NCBI GenBank assembly: GCA_011634665.1
Contig: WAEK01000002.1
Location: 2,072,001-2,136,000 of the forward strand
Direction: 5' to 3'
DNA from: Mortierella sp. BCC40632
Taxonomy: Eukaryota > Mortierellomycota > Mortierellomycetes > Mortierellales > Mortierellaceae
Length of the DNA stretch: 64,000 bases
The position numbers were made by a program, and so were the translations under genes. Shown here piece after piece: positions 11,198 to 22,609 of this stretch. The number at the start of each line of letters is the position of its first letter. The first letter of the stretch is position 1. The notes below the pieces were generated by a model, which saw only the letters and a list, made by a program, of their open reading frames with translations, was not told where the DNA came from and did not search any database.

Positions 11198-14100
11198 CGT
11201 AAGAGAAACCTTGTACTTTGCAGCAGATCTACGCTTTCCATCAAAAGTATCCAAAGTAGAGAAAGCGGCTATAGTCGAGGGCCTCTTAAAAGACCATAGG
11301 TTACAATCATGTGCGGACGTGAGAGTAGGCGAACCGACCGGTGCTGAAATCTCTCAAGCAACTATGCATGGCATCAGCGGAGGCGAACGAAGACGTCTCT
11401 CAGCAGCGGTTCAATTCCTTGGACGACCTAAACTCTTGCTCTGTGATGAAGTGACCTCAGGTAGAGTCGTTCAGGCCCTGGCCCTCTCCATGTCCATTTT
11501 GCCTATTAAAGATCTAAATCATTGCTCTTCCTTCCTCTTTCTCTTGTAGGATTAGATGCATTTTCGGCGTTTGAGCTTGTCAAGTCCCTCAAATCCTATG
11601 CGGAATCAGCCGATAGTGCAGTCATCCTCTCGATTCACCAGCCTAGGTCGGAAATTTATCATCTGTTAGCAAGGTCGAACGCACGCCTTTTTGTACTCTC
11701 GTATGGGTCCGTGGTCTTTAGTGGACTGTTGGCAGATGCACTGCAATGGTTCGAGTCCCTTGGGTTAGAACCTTGTCAGGCCCATCAGAACCCGCTCGAT
11801 TACGTTCTCGACCTCTCGGTGATCGATTACTCAAGTAAAGCATCTGAACAGAAGACCAGGGACCGATGTGCGATGTTAATTGCTGCCTGGGAAAAACGGA
11901 ATCAGAATACTCTTGGCACCCTGGATACCTCCACGTTGGAAGAGTCCACTGAGGGATCTCAAGACTTGATTTCGACCACAACTTCACTCGCGACTTCTCC
12001 GTTACCATTGCTTTCACTCGAGTCTACCTCACCTACTAAAGCCCCTCTTCCTGGCGGCACTAGTAAGCAAAGAAAGAATTCTGCTCGGCAAGGACCAAGT
12101 TTACCCTCTCAGACATGGATATTAATCCGACGTGGGTGGAAATGCCAATCTCGAAGCAAAGAAATGCTGGCTGAGATTCTTCAGTCAACCTTGACGGGTA
12201 TCTTAATCGCACTGTTGTTCTGGCAGATCCCCTTGAAAGTGGAGACGATACATAACTTTACTGGATGTGCCTTTTCGGTGCTCGCGTTCCAGTCTATTGG
12301 TACAATGATCAGAGTTGCCTATGCACAAGCCAAGAAGGTGATTGTCTATGAGAGAGAAAGCCGCGAACATCTGTATGGTCCACTGGCATACACGCTCAGT
12401 AGCCTAGCACTTTCTGTCCCATCATCTTGCTTGGCTTCGTTTAGTAAGTTTTGTTGTTGTTGTTGCTGTTGCTGTTTTTAAGTGATTTGACCCCGTTTGC
12501 CTCCATCTCTCGCACACGTTAATCTATGGTACAGTCCACATCACCCTTATTTTCTATGCAGTGGGTCTGCAAACAGAGCACTTCGACCGATATCTAATCT
12601 TTTTGACCGCATTTGTCCTGAGTGGACTCATCCAGTATGAACGCTTTGGCCATTTTCGCAATCTCTTACACATACACGCACACACAAATTTCATCACAAT
12701 TAGACATGCTAAGTCCCTGAATATTCAATTTCCTAGGTTCGCCATTGCACTCATGCTCGTAGCGTTGATTCGGCATACCTACTTGTCTATAGTTTTTGCC
12801 TGTGCGGTTCAAATGGTATATCGTAAGTCTATCCTTGGCGACCGAGCTGCCAAACCTCACTTCCTGCCTCATACAGCCCCATTTTCTCTAATGCAACCAT
12901 TTCCTGATGGTCGTCACCATTTTATTCTAGTGTCGGGATGCGGCTATCTTGTACTACCAAGCATGGCCTCTCCTTTTGTTGGCTGGGTTCGACACATCGT
13001 GTACACTAAGCTCGAATATGCGATAATGTTGAATTCGTGGTTAACCGACACCAGTGTCGATGGGTCCTCGATGGGTCTTGGACCCATTCCAGGAAATCTG
13101 ATCCTTTCTGTGCAACTTGAACTACCTGTCCATTATTACCCTGGTTCTATTTCACTCTTCCTCATCCACTACTTAGTTTACGCTGTGGGTGTCTGGCTCT
13201 TCTTGCGATTGGTCAATCGAGAGATCGTGAACAAGTATAGAAACCTTGGTGCCGTTGACTTTACGATTGCTGTGGCTCTCAGTCCCTTTTTCAACTGGGA
13301 GCAAACCAGGCAATGGTTATCGATGAGAAGGCTACCCAAAATTCCTCCACCCGAGAAACTCATTCATCTCTCCAAGGCTAAGAACGACAAATCAAGTGCT
13401 CTGGAAAATGAAACGGAGCCCCAGGACGGAACGAACAACTGTACAGATGCCAATCGTATTGAAATATACGGACAACAGCTCATGCACCGCAACCCTGTCT
13501 TTGTCCATGTGCGAAATTTTTCATTGACATGTGAAGTCAAAGGTAGTCGCTTGGATGGCATGGATCAGGAGCAAAGGAGTCGCTTCCGACAGTTGAGGAT
13601 GCTGATGGACTCTATCCAACGAAGGAATTGCATACAAAAAACTATTCTCCAAAAAATTGACTTTGAGATGCCCCCTGGCGAATTGACGGCCATCCTAGGT
13701 GGCAGTGGCTCTGGCAAGGTATGAATAAAACAGAGGCAGAGAAGAAAAAGAAAAAAAAAAAGAAAATGACTGTCAGAGACGACGAAAACGACGAAGATAA
13801 CAAAGTCATTCTAACCCATTATTCTCTTTATTTTTTGCATGGTGGCAGACAACCTTTATGAACGCGATTCTGAGAAGGAGTCCTCCAAACTTCAAAACTT
13901 CGGGAGACGTTTACTTCAATGGCACGAAGAATCCTACCCTAGATCAAATCAATACTGTTTGCGGCTATGTGCGCCAATCCGACGGACTCCTCTTGTCCCA
14001 TTTGACTGTGCGGGAAACGCTTCGATTCGCAATTGACCTGAGCATGAGCAGCTCCACCCCAAAGCAAAAGAGATGGGAAAAGGTCGAGGATATCATCGAT

Positions 14101-16049
14101 ATTATCGGATTGCGCGCATGTGCAGACACTCTGATTGGTGACGAGGAAGAAAGGGGTTGTTCGGGGGGTGAACGACGACGGGTATCGATCGGAATGCAGT
14201 TAGTGTTTGAGCCTGCCTGTTTGTTCTTGGATGAGCCTACGACTGGCTTGGATGCCCTTTCAGGTACTGTGGAAAGCCAAACCCCCCTTTCTCCTTTCCA
14301 TCCCCTCGTTCAAAATTCCAACATGTGAGCTACCCTTTTTCTTTTTCTTTTTCTTCCTTTTCTTGTAAAGTCCAGGGCAAGCTTCTAACACGCCCCCTCT
14401 CCTTTTTTTTTCAGCCTTGGCGACTATTCGACTATTGAAAAGGATAGCAGATCAGGGACGGACTGTTGTTTGTACCATCCACCAACCGCGTCTGGATATC
14501 TGGAGCGAATTTGGAAATGTGCTTTTGTTGATGGATGGGGGACGGATTGCATTTGCAGGAAAGGCACGAGATGCGATTGACTATTTTGAACAAGCTGGTT
14601 ATCATATCCCTGACTTGACTAACCCTCCAGGTAATAATGAGGTCCAATCTAATTCGGCGATGCGTCGCTTCCCCTTTTTTTCATGTGTTGTGTTACAAAC
14701 ATGCTGAACTGAACCCTTGGCTTTTTTCTGCCTCTCTGTTCTGGCTCTGGCCCCAAAAAGATTTCTTTGTCGACACCACGTCGATCAACACTCGGACGCC
14801 TGAACTTGAAACCTCAACGCGTGCTACTGTCGATCGCATTGCCGCATTGCATCAAGAGCATGTATCCAAAACACCACCACAGGATCTCGGAAGCAAACAC
14901 AAGGAACTGCTTGAAACACAACTGGGAAACATTATCCCTCAACATGCGGGCTATTTCCGAGGTACACAGATCCTGACCTACCGAAACTACAAGCATACGT
15001 CTCGGCAGGGACTTCGATACTTTAACAGGATCTTGGAGCCAGTCTACATTACCATGAGCATCATTATTGTGTTTGTTACCTTGAACGACTCCATGTTGGG
15101 CACGATCAGTCGTTTTGCCTGGATTCAACAGACGATTATTATTTCTATCTCAGGGGTCTCTGTGAACCAGGATTCTTATGTTCGCCAGGTAAGAACATAG
15201 TCCTGGTCAGATGAGGTCTCTCTGTGTTATCCAAAAAGTACAACATCGATAGATCAAACTGACAAGCCTCTCGCTCCTTATTTTTATTTATTTGGCCTAA
15301 CACAACCAACGTAGAGGGACATTGCCATCCGAGAGATCCTGAATGGAACATATAGTGCCTCTTCCTTCCTTCTCGCGTTCTGTATCAATGAGCTCCCCTG
15401 GACGGTCATTTGCACCATCTTCACAACACTGTTGAACGTGGTAATTTGCCATCTCCGAACGGGAATATCGAACATAGCGACGCTTTATATCGTGCTTTTG
15501 TCACAAGTGATCATGGGCGAGACCCTTGGTCTCATTACCTCCACCTTACTTCCGACTGGTGGCATTGACATTCTTGCGAGTATTACCATAGTAAGTGGAC
15601 AGTATTCGCTTGGATTTTTCGTCTTTTTTTTTTTTTTTTTTTTTTTTTCATACTCTGGTTGTAGCGGTTGCTGATTGCATTTTTTTTTTTCTCTTTCGTA
15701 AACAAAATGTTAATAGATATTGATTGGATCTGCCATGGCCGGACTGCTTACTCCGCCTATGTCATGGTTCTTTCACTATGTGAACTACATCAACATCTTC
15801 AAATACTCACTCCAAGCTCTAGTGGCCTCAGAGATGACTTCTCGCGTGATCCACTGTACTGAAAGAGAACTTCAACAGTTGTCCTGTGTCTTTAGTTCAG
15901 CTGATCAGATCATCGATACGTTGAACATTGGGAGTTCCAGCTTGGCGACAAATTTGATCTGCTTGATTGTGTTGGTGATTCTTTTCAGACTGTTGGCATG
16001 GGCGGTTCTGGTGCTAAAGATTCGGCACCTTCGACAAAGCCAGAGTTAA
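10485..16049 (+). CDS. Full-size ABCG (White/YOL075C-like) ABC transporter
   Basis: A two-half transporter in the order NBD1-TMD1-NBD2-TMD2. NBD1 has Walker A GGSGSGKTT (10919 onward), Q-loop region VGYLQQEDYLLPYLTVRETL, signature ISGGERRR, Walker B LLLCDE and H-loop IHQPRS. NBD2 repeats the set: GGSGSGKTT split by an intron, CSGGERRR, LFLDEPTTGLD and TIHQPRLDIW. Each NBD is followed by a membrane domain with several hydrophobic segments, the last near ATNLICLIVLVILFRLLAWA before the stop at 16047-16049. The NBD-first order and double SGGERRR match the White-type full-length fungal ABCG proteins (yeast YOL075C) rather than drug-efflux PDR proteins, whose first NBD carries altered motifs. Both ATP sites look intact. 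The substrate cannot be told; lipid or sterol is the usual guess for the subfamily. About ten introns. Confidence 0.9.
11165..11196. repeat. Poly(A) tract, 32 nt, in an ABCG intron
   Basis: 32 uninterrupted A between the exon ending LLPYLT and the exon starting VRETLYF. It is one of the few long A-runs (rather than T-runs) on the coding strand of an intron here, and lies right before the 3' splice site. Confidence 0.9.
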
Positions 16050-17355
16050 AAGAAGCCAAGGGGAGGGAGGGAGAAGAAGGAAAGGAGAGGGGAAAGGAAA
16101 GGGGGAAAGGAGGGGGGAATCCGCCTTTGCGTTGCCCTCTCCCTTTTCTCCTCCCCTCCTCCTCCTCTCTACTTTTGGAAATGTTTCGGTGTGGCGTAGG
16201 GAATGGAACTTGTCTCCAGAGTATAGTCACCATGATAATATTTTTCTACCATTTTGAGGGTATGTAGGATTAAACGAAACAGACAAAGACTCGCTTGTTC
16301 GTGAGGAATGTTCCCTTGGAAATGAATTGCCATGAGAAAGAGAGAGATACTCTCCTATGAAAGGACGGGGTTTAAAGAGGAAAAGGGCAAAATTGAAGAA
16401 TGGGTGTCAGAAGTGTGCTAGCCGTACTTCGTGTCTCGTCATCCGGCCTCTCTAGCTGGATTTGTTTAATACGATGCCATGGCGAAGAAGAGTGTTAGCG
16501 CTTCACTATTGCTATCCTCTCTTGCCTCTATGGGCTCACTCATTTCTGATTTTTGTACCAGGAGATTTTTCTTTTTCATTTCCCATTTCTCTTTTTGATC
16601 CTGATACTCTAGTGCCAGAGACCCTTTTCTTCCCAGGTCCATATCGAATCCTCCCAGCAGGAGCCTGCTCTTACATCGATAGCCCGCCCATTTGCTCGAT
16701 GAGACACAATCGCTTTCTAGATCTGGGAAAAAGAAATGAAGAGAGGCGTCAAACAATAGAGCATTTTTTGAGATTGTATCTTACTGTAATTGTGTCCTAT
16801 CTTTTGGGGTCATCCAAAGCTTTACTCCATGAATTGGCGCCTTACCCGAGACGTGGAAAAAAAAAAAAAAAAAAAAAAAAAGAGGTCTTTCATCCTCGTG
16901 AGCGTTCGAATATTCTAATGAGATATGAATTATGAATTGGTGGAATGGACGCCTCCGTTGCACGTGTATGTTCTCATAGACCACAGAGTTCATGTGTTCT
17001 GGAGGGCTCAGCTCCATCCATCCGTTTCACTCTGTGGGTGAATCCTTTTCGACCCTTTTGCCGTTTTTGATAGTACCCGGTCCATGTCCCTGCCTCACAT
17101 GGTTGGAACAAGCATAGGGCTGTCGCTCCGTATTAACCATGACAAAACACAAACTCTATTGAATCGTCATTCAGGGACACATTCATATTCATTTACCAGC
17201 ATTAATAGATTCTGCCTCACAAAAACCGCGTCAGGTGAAGTGGGTTGTGTAATACAAAAGAGTACATTTTGTGTAATGAATTTATATATACAGAGCCATG
17301 CCCTTTTTCTTCCCGCCTCTCTCTCCAACATCTCTCAATCCCTCTTTTTGGCCTA
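16050..17355. other. Convergent 3' region between ABCG and subtilase
   Basis: About 1.3 kb between two stop codons. It opens with a purine-only run (about 16053-16118) followed by a pyrimidine-rich run (about 16135-16175). A 22-nt A-run lies near 16858-16881. The open frames are not protein-like. Confidence 0.6.
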
Positions 17356-19404
17356 TTAAAAAAAAAGGCCTGATAAGATGACCATGGCCGTAGCAAGAGA
17401 AATGAATTGATTAGGCAACGTTGGACTGGGAGCCCTTCGAGTGGAGGACAGATAACTGGGAGGATCGTCCTCAATATCGGGCTCGTTCCCTTGATCGTGT
17501 GAGAGGGACCCGACATAGACTAGATTACGAGCCATAGGCTTGGTCAGACGGTGGGACGAGGATGCATCATCAGCCTGCTGCGCAATGTTGCCTCCATTGG
17601 AATGGTGTAGGAAAGAGTCGGACAAGAGCGATGACGATGGAGCCCCCCGTGATGATGACACAGCCGTCATCGAGTCCGAGACTGGGCTCCCGTTGAGGCT
17701 GAACAGGGTCACAGTGTTGAGGACTCGTTCGACCATTGCCCGAGCCGGTATATCTTGTTCTGGGGACTCGGACAAAATCAGAGCCATCAGACCCGCGACA
17801 AGGGGGGAAGCCATTGAAGTCCCGCTACGTGTATGTGTTGCAGTATCTGACCCTACCCAAGCAGAAATGACGTTTGATCCGGGCGCGTAGATTGATACGC
17901 AAGGACCAAAATTGGAGTAACTTGCGACGGTGTCATCACGTTCTGTAGCCCCGACAGTGAGTGCCCCTGGAGTTGAGGCAGGGGAGAATTCGCAAGCGTC
18001 TCGACCGTCATTTCCTGCAGCTATTGAGAAATGGATACCAAGTTTCATTGCCTCCTGGATTGCCTCGTTGGTTGGTTCGTTGTGCTCAGCTCCAAGCGAT
18101 AGACTGTGGAGAATGTTATGGTTTTGAGAAATGAAGCAATAAAAATATGAGAAATGAAAAAAAATGAATATTGTGGGGTCCCAGAGAAGCAGCTGTGAGC
18201 AAAAAAAAAAAAGGCTCCAAGGTGGTTTGTGTCCAACCTCTGTGCATGCAAAGCATAACCTTACTTGATGATGGATCGTGCACCTTGACCCTGGGAGACA
18301 TGTCGCTTGACGACCCATTCAATGGCAGCCAGGATATTGGACAGTCGTCCTGCACCCTGATCATCAAGGGCCTTGAGCGAAATGATCCGAGCCCTTTTGG
18401 CTACGCCATACGTCGACCCTGCAGCCAATCCTGCTACAAACGTACCATGTCCATTCCGATCCGTGGGATCAACTATTCCCGGCAGAAAGACAGGTCCATA
18501 ACTCGCTCTTCCTCCAAAATCCTTGTGACCAATGTTGACGCCTCTAAAGGAAGGAAGTGAGGATCTTTGAGCGAGTGTGTCTCGTGGATTATGTTGCTTT
18601 CTCTCTCTCACGAGAGATTGATAGGACAACTTACGTATCAATAATGTAAATGGTGACATTTTCTCCAGCGCTGCCTGGGTAATGAAAGGACCCGTCTAAT
18701 TGATCAGAGCGCTGATCGATCCTGTCAAGTCCCCAACTGGGTGGATGTCGTTGGACCCGCCCATAAGCTGTGACGGGGAGGTCGGGGATCAGATGCTTGA
18801 TCCTGTGCTCCTCCTGTTGTCCTGCCACCAGCTGGGCCGTCCTGGGATCCATAAAGGCCGAGTAGAGGACCAGGTCACCAACAGACAGTACACTAGTCTC
18901 CAGGGTATCCGTGGTGGAGGATGACTCTGACTGAGACACCTGTAATGGATGGTCGCTAGGCAAAAGCTGCACCCATGACGGGCGAGGGTTGTTTCTAGAA
19001 AGGTGGATATGGGATCGAGTGGAGCTGGTGGCAGAAGATGAAACTGTAGATGAGGAAGTACTTTCAAATGAAGCAGCGACAACGACACCGTCCTCGTCTA
19101 TTCTCCTCAAGTCGGAGCTGCTATGCATCATGACAAGATAGCGACACTGTGAGATGTGGTCTGGGGGACACGACGCGTCCGGTGACCCCGTGACATCTAG
19201 GACCCCACAAAAACGATTTCTATCAGGTTAATCATGACGAAGGTGCACTGCAAACCTCGCTCGCTCTCGCTCTCCCTTCCCCCCGACGCACAGCTATGGA
19301 ATAGGGAGAATGAGTTTACCTCGGAGCGGAGCCGCTCGCGTGCACGGTGCTGCGGGGATAACAAAGAGCAGGAGCGCCCAACAAAGGTATCGGGGTCGTT
19401 GCAT
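17356..19404 (-). CDS. Secreted subtilisin-like serine protease (S8, proteinase K type), probably GPI-anchored
   Basis: Exon 1 starts at ATG 19402-19404 and reads a signal peptide (MQRPRYLCWALLLFVIPAA), ending at donor GTAAAC. Splicing to an AG near 19170 gives DHISQCRYLVMMHSS, the start of an I9-type propeptide. The catalytic domain follows with all three residues in context: Asp in IYIIDT-G, His in RNGHGT, Ser in SGTSMASP, plus the oxyanion Asn in SIAAGNDG. The C-terminus is Ser-rich and ends in a hydrophobic tail (FISLATAMVILSGLFF, stop at 17356-17358) preceded by small polar residues, as in a GPI-attachment signal. This suggests a cell-surface rather than freely secreted protease. An extra ~250-residue region follows the catalytic Ser, longer than in proteinase K. 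Convergent with the ABC transporter. Confidence 0.88.
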
Positions 19405-20795
19405 TGGGGAAACTGGATGCAGGGATGGATGGGCGCGGGGGAAGGGAGGGGGGAGGGAGAAGCAGCTGCAAAGGGAGATGCTCTCGACGGACGGGCAGTT
19501 CGTGTGTGTGAATGTTGTGTTTATGTGTTTGCGTAACAGGGAGAAGGACAAAAAAAAAAAAAAAAAGGATTCGTTGCGGATCTTGATTTCTGAATCAGAA
19601 GTGGTTAGGATGCGATCCAGAGAGATGGGATGAACGATTCTCCTGGCATGACATCTGTTGAATCCCGTCCTGGCACACCGCATCAAAGGAGAAGTCAGGT
19701 AGGCGGAGCCGTAGGTTGGGACTGTGAAAAGAAAAAAGGAAAAGGAAAAGGGCGTTCTGGTTCGAGCCTACAGATCCTGTCGCACGCCAGAGCAAACGTG
19801 CCGATCCTGGCAGCACGACCTATGATTCTCACCTCTAATGTTTCTCAAGAGCCGAGATATAGTGGCAAAAAAAAAAAAACGCACGCCACTGTCTCCTCGA
19901 TGACGCTCCGTGGATCCGGAGACCAGGTGTAGGTCCGATCCGATGCTGATTCTCGCGGACTAGGAAATAGGCTTCTTCACTCGCCTAGGAAACTCTCTTG
20001 GTTCTAGACGTGTTCGATCTGTAGGCGGATTCAGAGTGTTGGCGTCAAATCAATCAGGATCTACGCCGAGCGACTAAACTCTTGGGCCAAACGAGTCGTC
20101 AGAGGAGTAGCGAGTGGTCGACACCAGTCCTCTGCAGGTCGGCGCCGCCGCCTGCACGCCACGGTGTTCAGCCGCAGCTTAAGTGTCCATTCTCATGCGC
20201 TAGGAGCTGTGCCCGTCTAGAACGGTGTAGAGAGCATGTTGTGTTTGTTTGTTTGCTGTTGAAGGAACAGGGGAGAAGAGGAGGTGGGGGCGTAAAGGGT
20301 ACGGTGGCCGGGCCACATCGGCGCTCGGCCTCCTTTGGCCACCTCGCCTCCTTACTGCCTCTCTTTCTTTCTTTCTTTTTCTTTCTCTTTCTTTCTCTTT
20401 TTCTTTCTTTCTTTCTTTCTTTCTTATTCCTCCTTCCCCCTACCTGCGATCCACATTGAGAGCATTGGTGGTCTGTCGCTGCGTCTCCTTGCTTTGCCTT
20501 GCTGCGTCGTCTTGCGCGAGACGGGGCATAATGTGTGGAAGGAGCCCTGGTCATGTCTTTTTGGACCTGTCTGTTCCGCTGGGTGCAAGCTGCTCAGAGT
20601 CCGATGATGCAGGAGCAAGCGGCTTGACACATCTCTCCAGCATTACACTCCTCCTCTTCTGCCCCTCCTCGCCGCTTCCCTTGATGCAGTGCATGTGCAG
20701 GTAAGGTAAGCGAGGTCCAATCCACAGGTAACATGGACTGCTGCCGTAACCGCTCGCGCGGCACTCAGGTACCTGCCGCCAGGCCTGTTCACGGG

Positions 20796-20798
<3 letters not shown>

Positions 20799-20829
<31 letters not shown>
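20799..20829. repeat. (GA)n microsatellite
   Basis: About 15 GA units in the intergenic region upstream of the Glycolipid_bind gene. Confidence 0.9.
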
Positions 20830-20830
<1 letters not shown>

Positions 20831-21220
20831 ACAGACTGAGAGCGGCGGCCCTTGGGAGCAAGGGGGGCTATTTCCAGGATTGGGCAAGAGAGCCTTTGGT
20901 TATTATTGCCCCACTCTGCGGGACACATATACGCAGGCCCATAACACACATTCAGTAAATGGCCCATGTCGTCGCGTCCATCGGCTGGCCTGCTCATGCG
21001 GGCCGCTCATATTTCTGGTTATTGGCCGGTATGAAAAAAAAGCTGAGAGCATAGCTCTTTGCTAAATTGTCAAAATTGTCGCAGTAAGCGAGACGGACAT
21101 GCCACGGTCAGACATCGATCATGGGTAAAAGCCCGGATCGGTGCTGGTCCGACACCTGGGGTCGCCTGCGCGAGTGACGGGGGACGAGTAGTAGAGGCGA
21201 ATATTCTCTGGTCTTTGTCT

Positions 21221-21330
21221 GACTGACTGACTGACTGACTGACTGACTGACTGACTGACTGACTGATTGAATGTGTCTGTCTGTGTCTGTGTCTGTGTCT
21301 GTGTCTGTGTCTGTGTCTGTGTCTGTGTAC
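21221..21330. repeat. Compound microsatellite (GACT)n then (TGTGTC)n
   Basis: About eleven GACT units (21221-21265) are followed after a short spacer by about nine TGTGTC/TGTC units (about 21271-21330). In one frame they read Ser-Val alternation, but no gene is supported. Confidence 0.92.
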
Positions 21331-21915
21331 AAGTGTGTATCTCTCTATCTAATATCTGTCCTCCCTTTCCCTTCTCTTGTTCACTTCTCTCTCCCAACTC
21401 TTGTAGGGAACGATGCGAATGCCCCAAGAGAAGCAACGAGGGGAAAGAGATGAGAGTATATACCACTTCACCTCCCCCCCCCCCGTCCCACTCTTTTGCT
21501 CCCGCTCCCTGCTGTGGCCTGGCCTTTTCCTCTTCCCTTTGGTTGCGCTGGCGCACCTCCTGCGCACTGGCTCGGTGGTAGGCCTCTCGTTCCTCAGTGT
21601 GCGGATGCCTCGGCCAAGGGGATGGCTCCTATTTCATTGTCTGCTGCTGCCTGCTGTTGTCTGCTCTTGTTGCTCGCTCTGTCTGGCTGTCCGTGTTGCT
21701 GCCCTTTGGCATGGACATGGGGGAGACAAGACGGGACGGGACAAAGAAGAGAAAGAGAAAGAGAGATGGAAAGAGAAACGAATGAGAGACGAAAAAAGAG
21801 AAAGAAGAAAAGAGAGAGAAGAAAAAGAGAGGGAGGGAGAGCAAGAGACGACAGCGAGACAACCTGAATGAATGAGCGACACAATGGCCAGACAAGGAAA
21901 GGCGTGCAGCCGGAC

Positions 21916-21917
<2 letters not shown>

Positions 21918-21956
<39 letters not shown>
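21918..21956. repeat. (GT)n microsatellite
   Basis: About 19 GT units, degenerating at the right end. Confidence 0.92.
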
Positions 21957-21959
<3 letters not shown>

Positions 21960-22609
21960 TGGAGTGACGCCCGCCCTCTCTCCAGGCCCGGCGGATGGTC
22001 TCTTTTTTGCTCTCTTCTTTCTCTTTCTTTCTTTCTTTCTTTTTCTTTTCTTTCTTTTTCCCTTTGTCCGTTCCTTGTTTAATTGATCCCCGCCCAGATC
22101 CCTCCTCTTTTTACTGTCCCCCTTCCACCTCCATCTCCACCTTCCTTCCCCAGATCCGGATTTATTGCTATTTTTTCTTTCTTCCATTCTTCTTCTTCTT
22201 CTTCTTCTTCACACGCACGCCCACATCGTCCTTGCGGCTTCTCTCTTTCTTCTCCGTTTCTCTCACCCTTCACCTACCCCGTCTCACCCGCCGGATCAGC
22301 CCGCCTGCAACGACCACCCCCATCAACGATCAACGAACGACTGACGACTCGCCTGTCTCCACCCACTCTCGCCCACACAACCTGATAGCCGATTGATTTT
22401 CTTTCTTTCTTTCTTTGCGCTGCCTCTCTCTCTTTCTCTCTCTCTCTCCCCTACCTCTTTCTCTCCTTCTCTCTATTTCTCTCTCTCTTGGAGTGTGAAC
22501 GACTCTCTCTCTCTCTCGTTCTCTCGTTCTTTCTCTTCTCTCCTGTCCTTTGGCCGTCTCCTGCTTTGCCTCTCCCCACCCTCCCACCCACATATCGTCG
22601 TTGCGCCTA

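Larger units (their letters stand above)
19405..22609. other. 3.2-kb gene-free, microsatellite-rich region between divergent genes
   Basis: Lies between the subtilase start and the Glycolipid_bind start. It is more GC-rich than its surroundings up to about 21 kb and then dominated by simple repeats. The last ~600 bp before the + gene are almost pure CT (20350-20440, 22010-22070, 22380-22560), consistent with a pyrimidine-rich promoter and 5' UTR. Many overlapping open frames here are Arg/Ser/Leu-rich repeat translations; none is recognised. Confidence 0.6.

Noticed and set aside
16462..16935. 157-codon plus-strand open frame in the ABCG/subtilase convergent region
   Set aside because: Ends in a translated A-run, no recognisable domain, lies between two 3' ends with no promoter context.
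22550..22609. Upstream extension of the Glycolipid_bind gene to 22550
   Set aside because: The codon at 22550 is TTG, not ATG; the first in-frame ATG is 22610.
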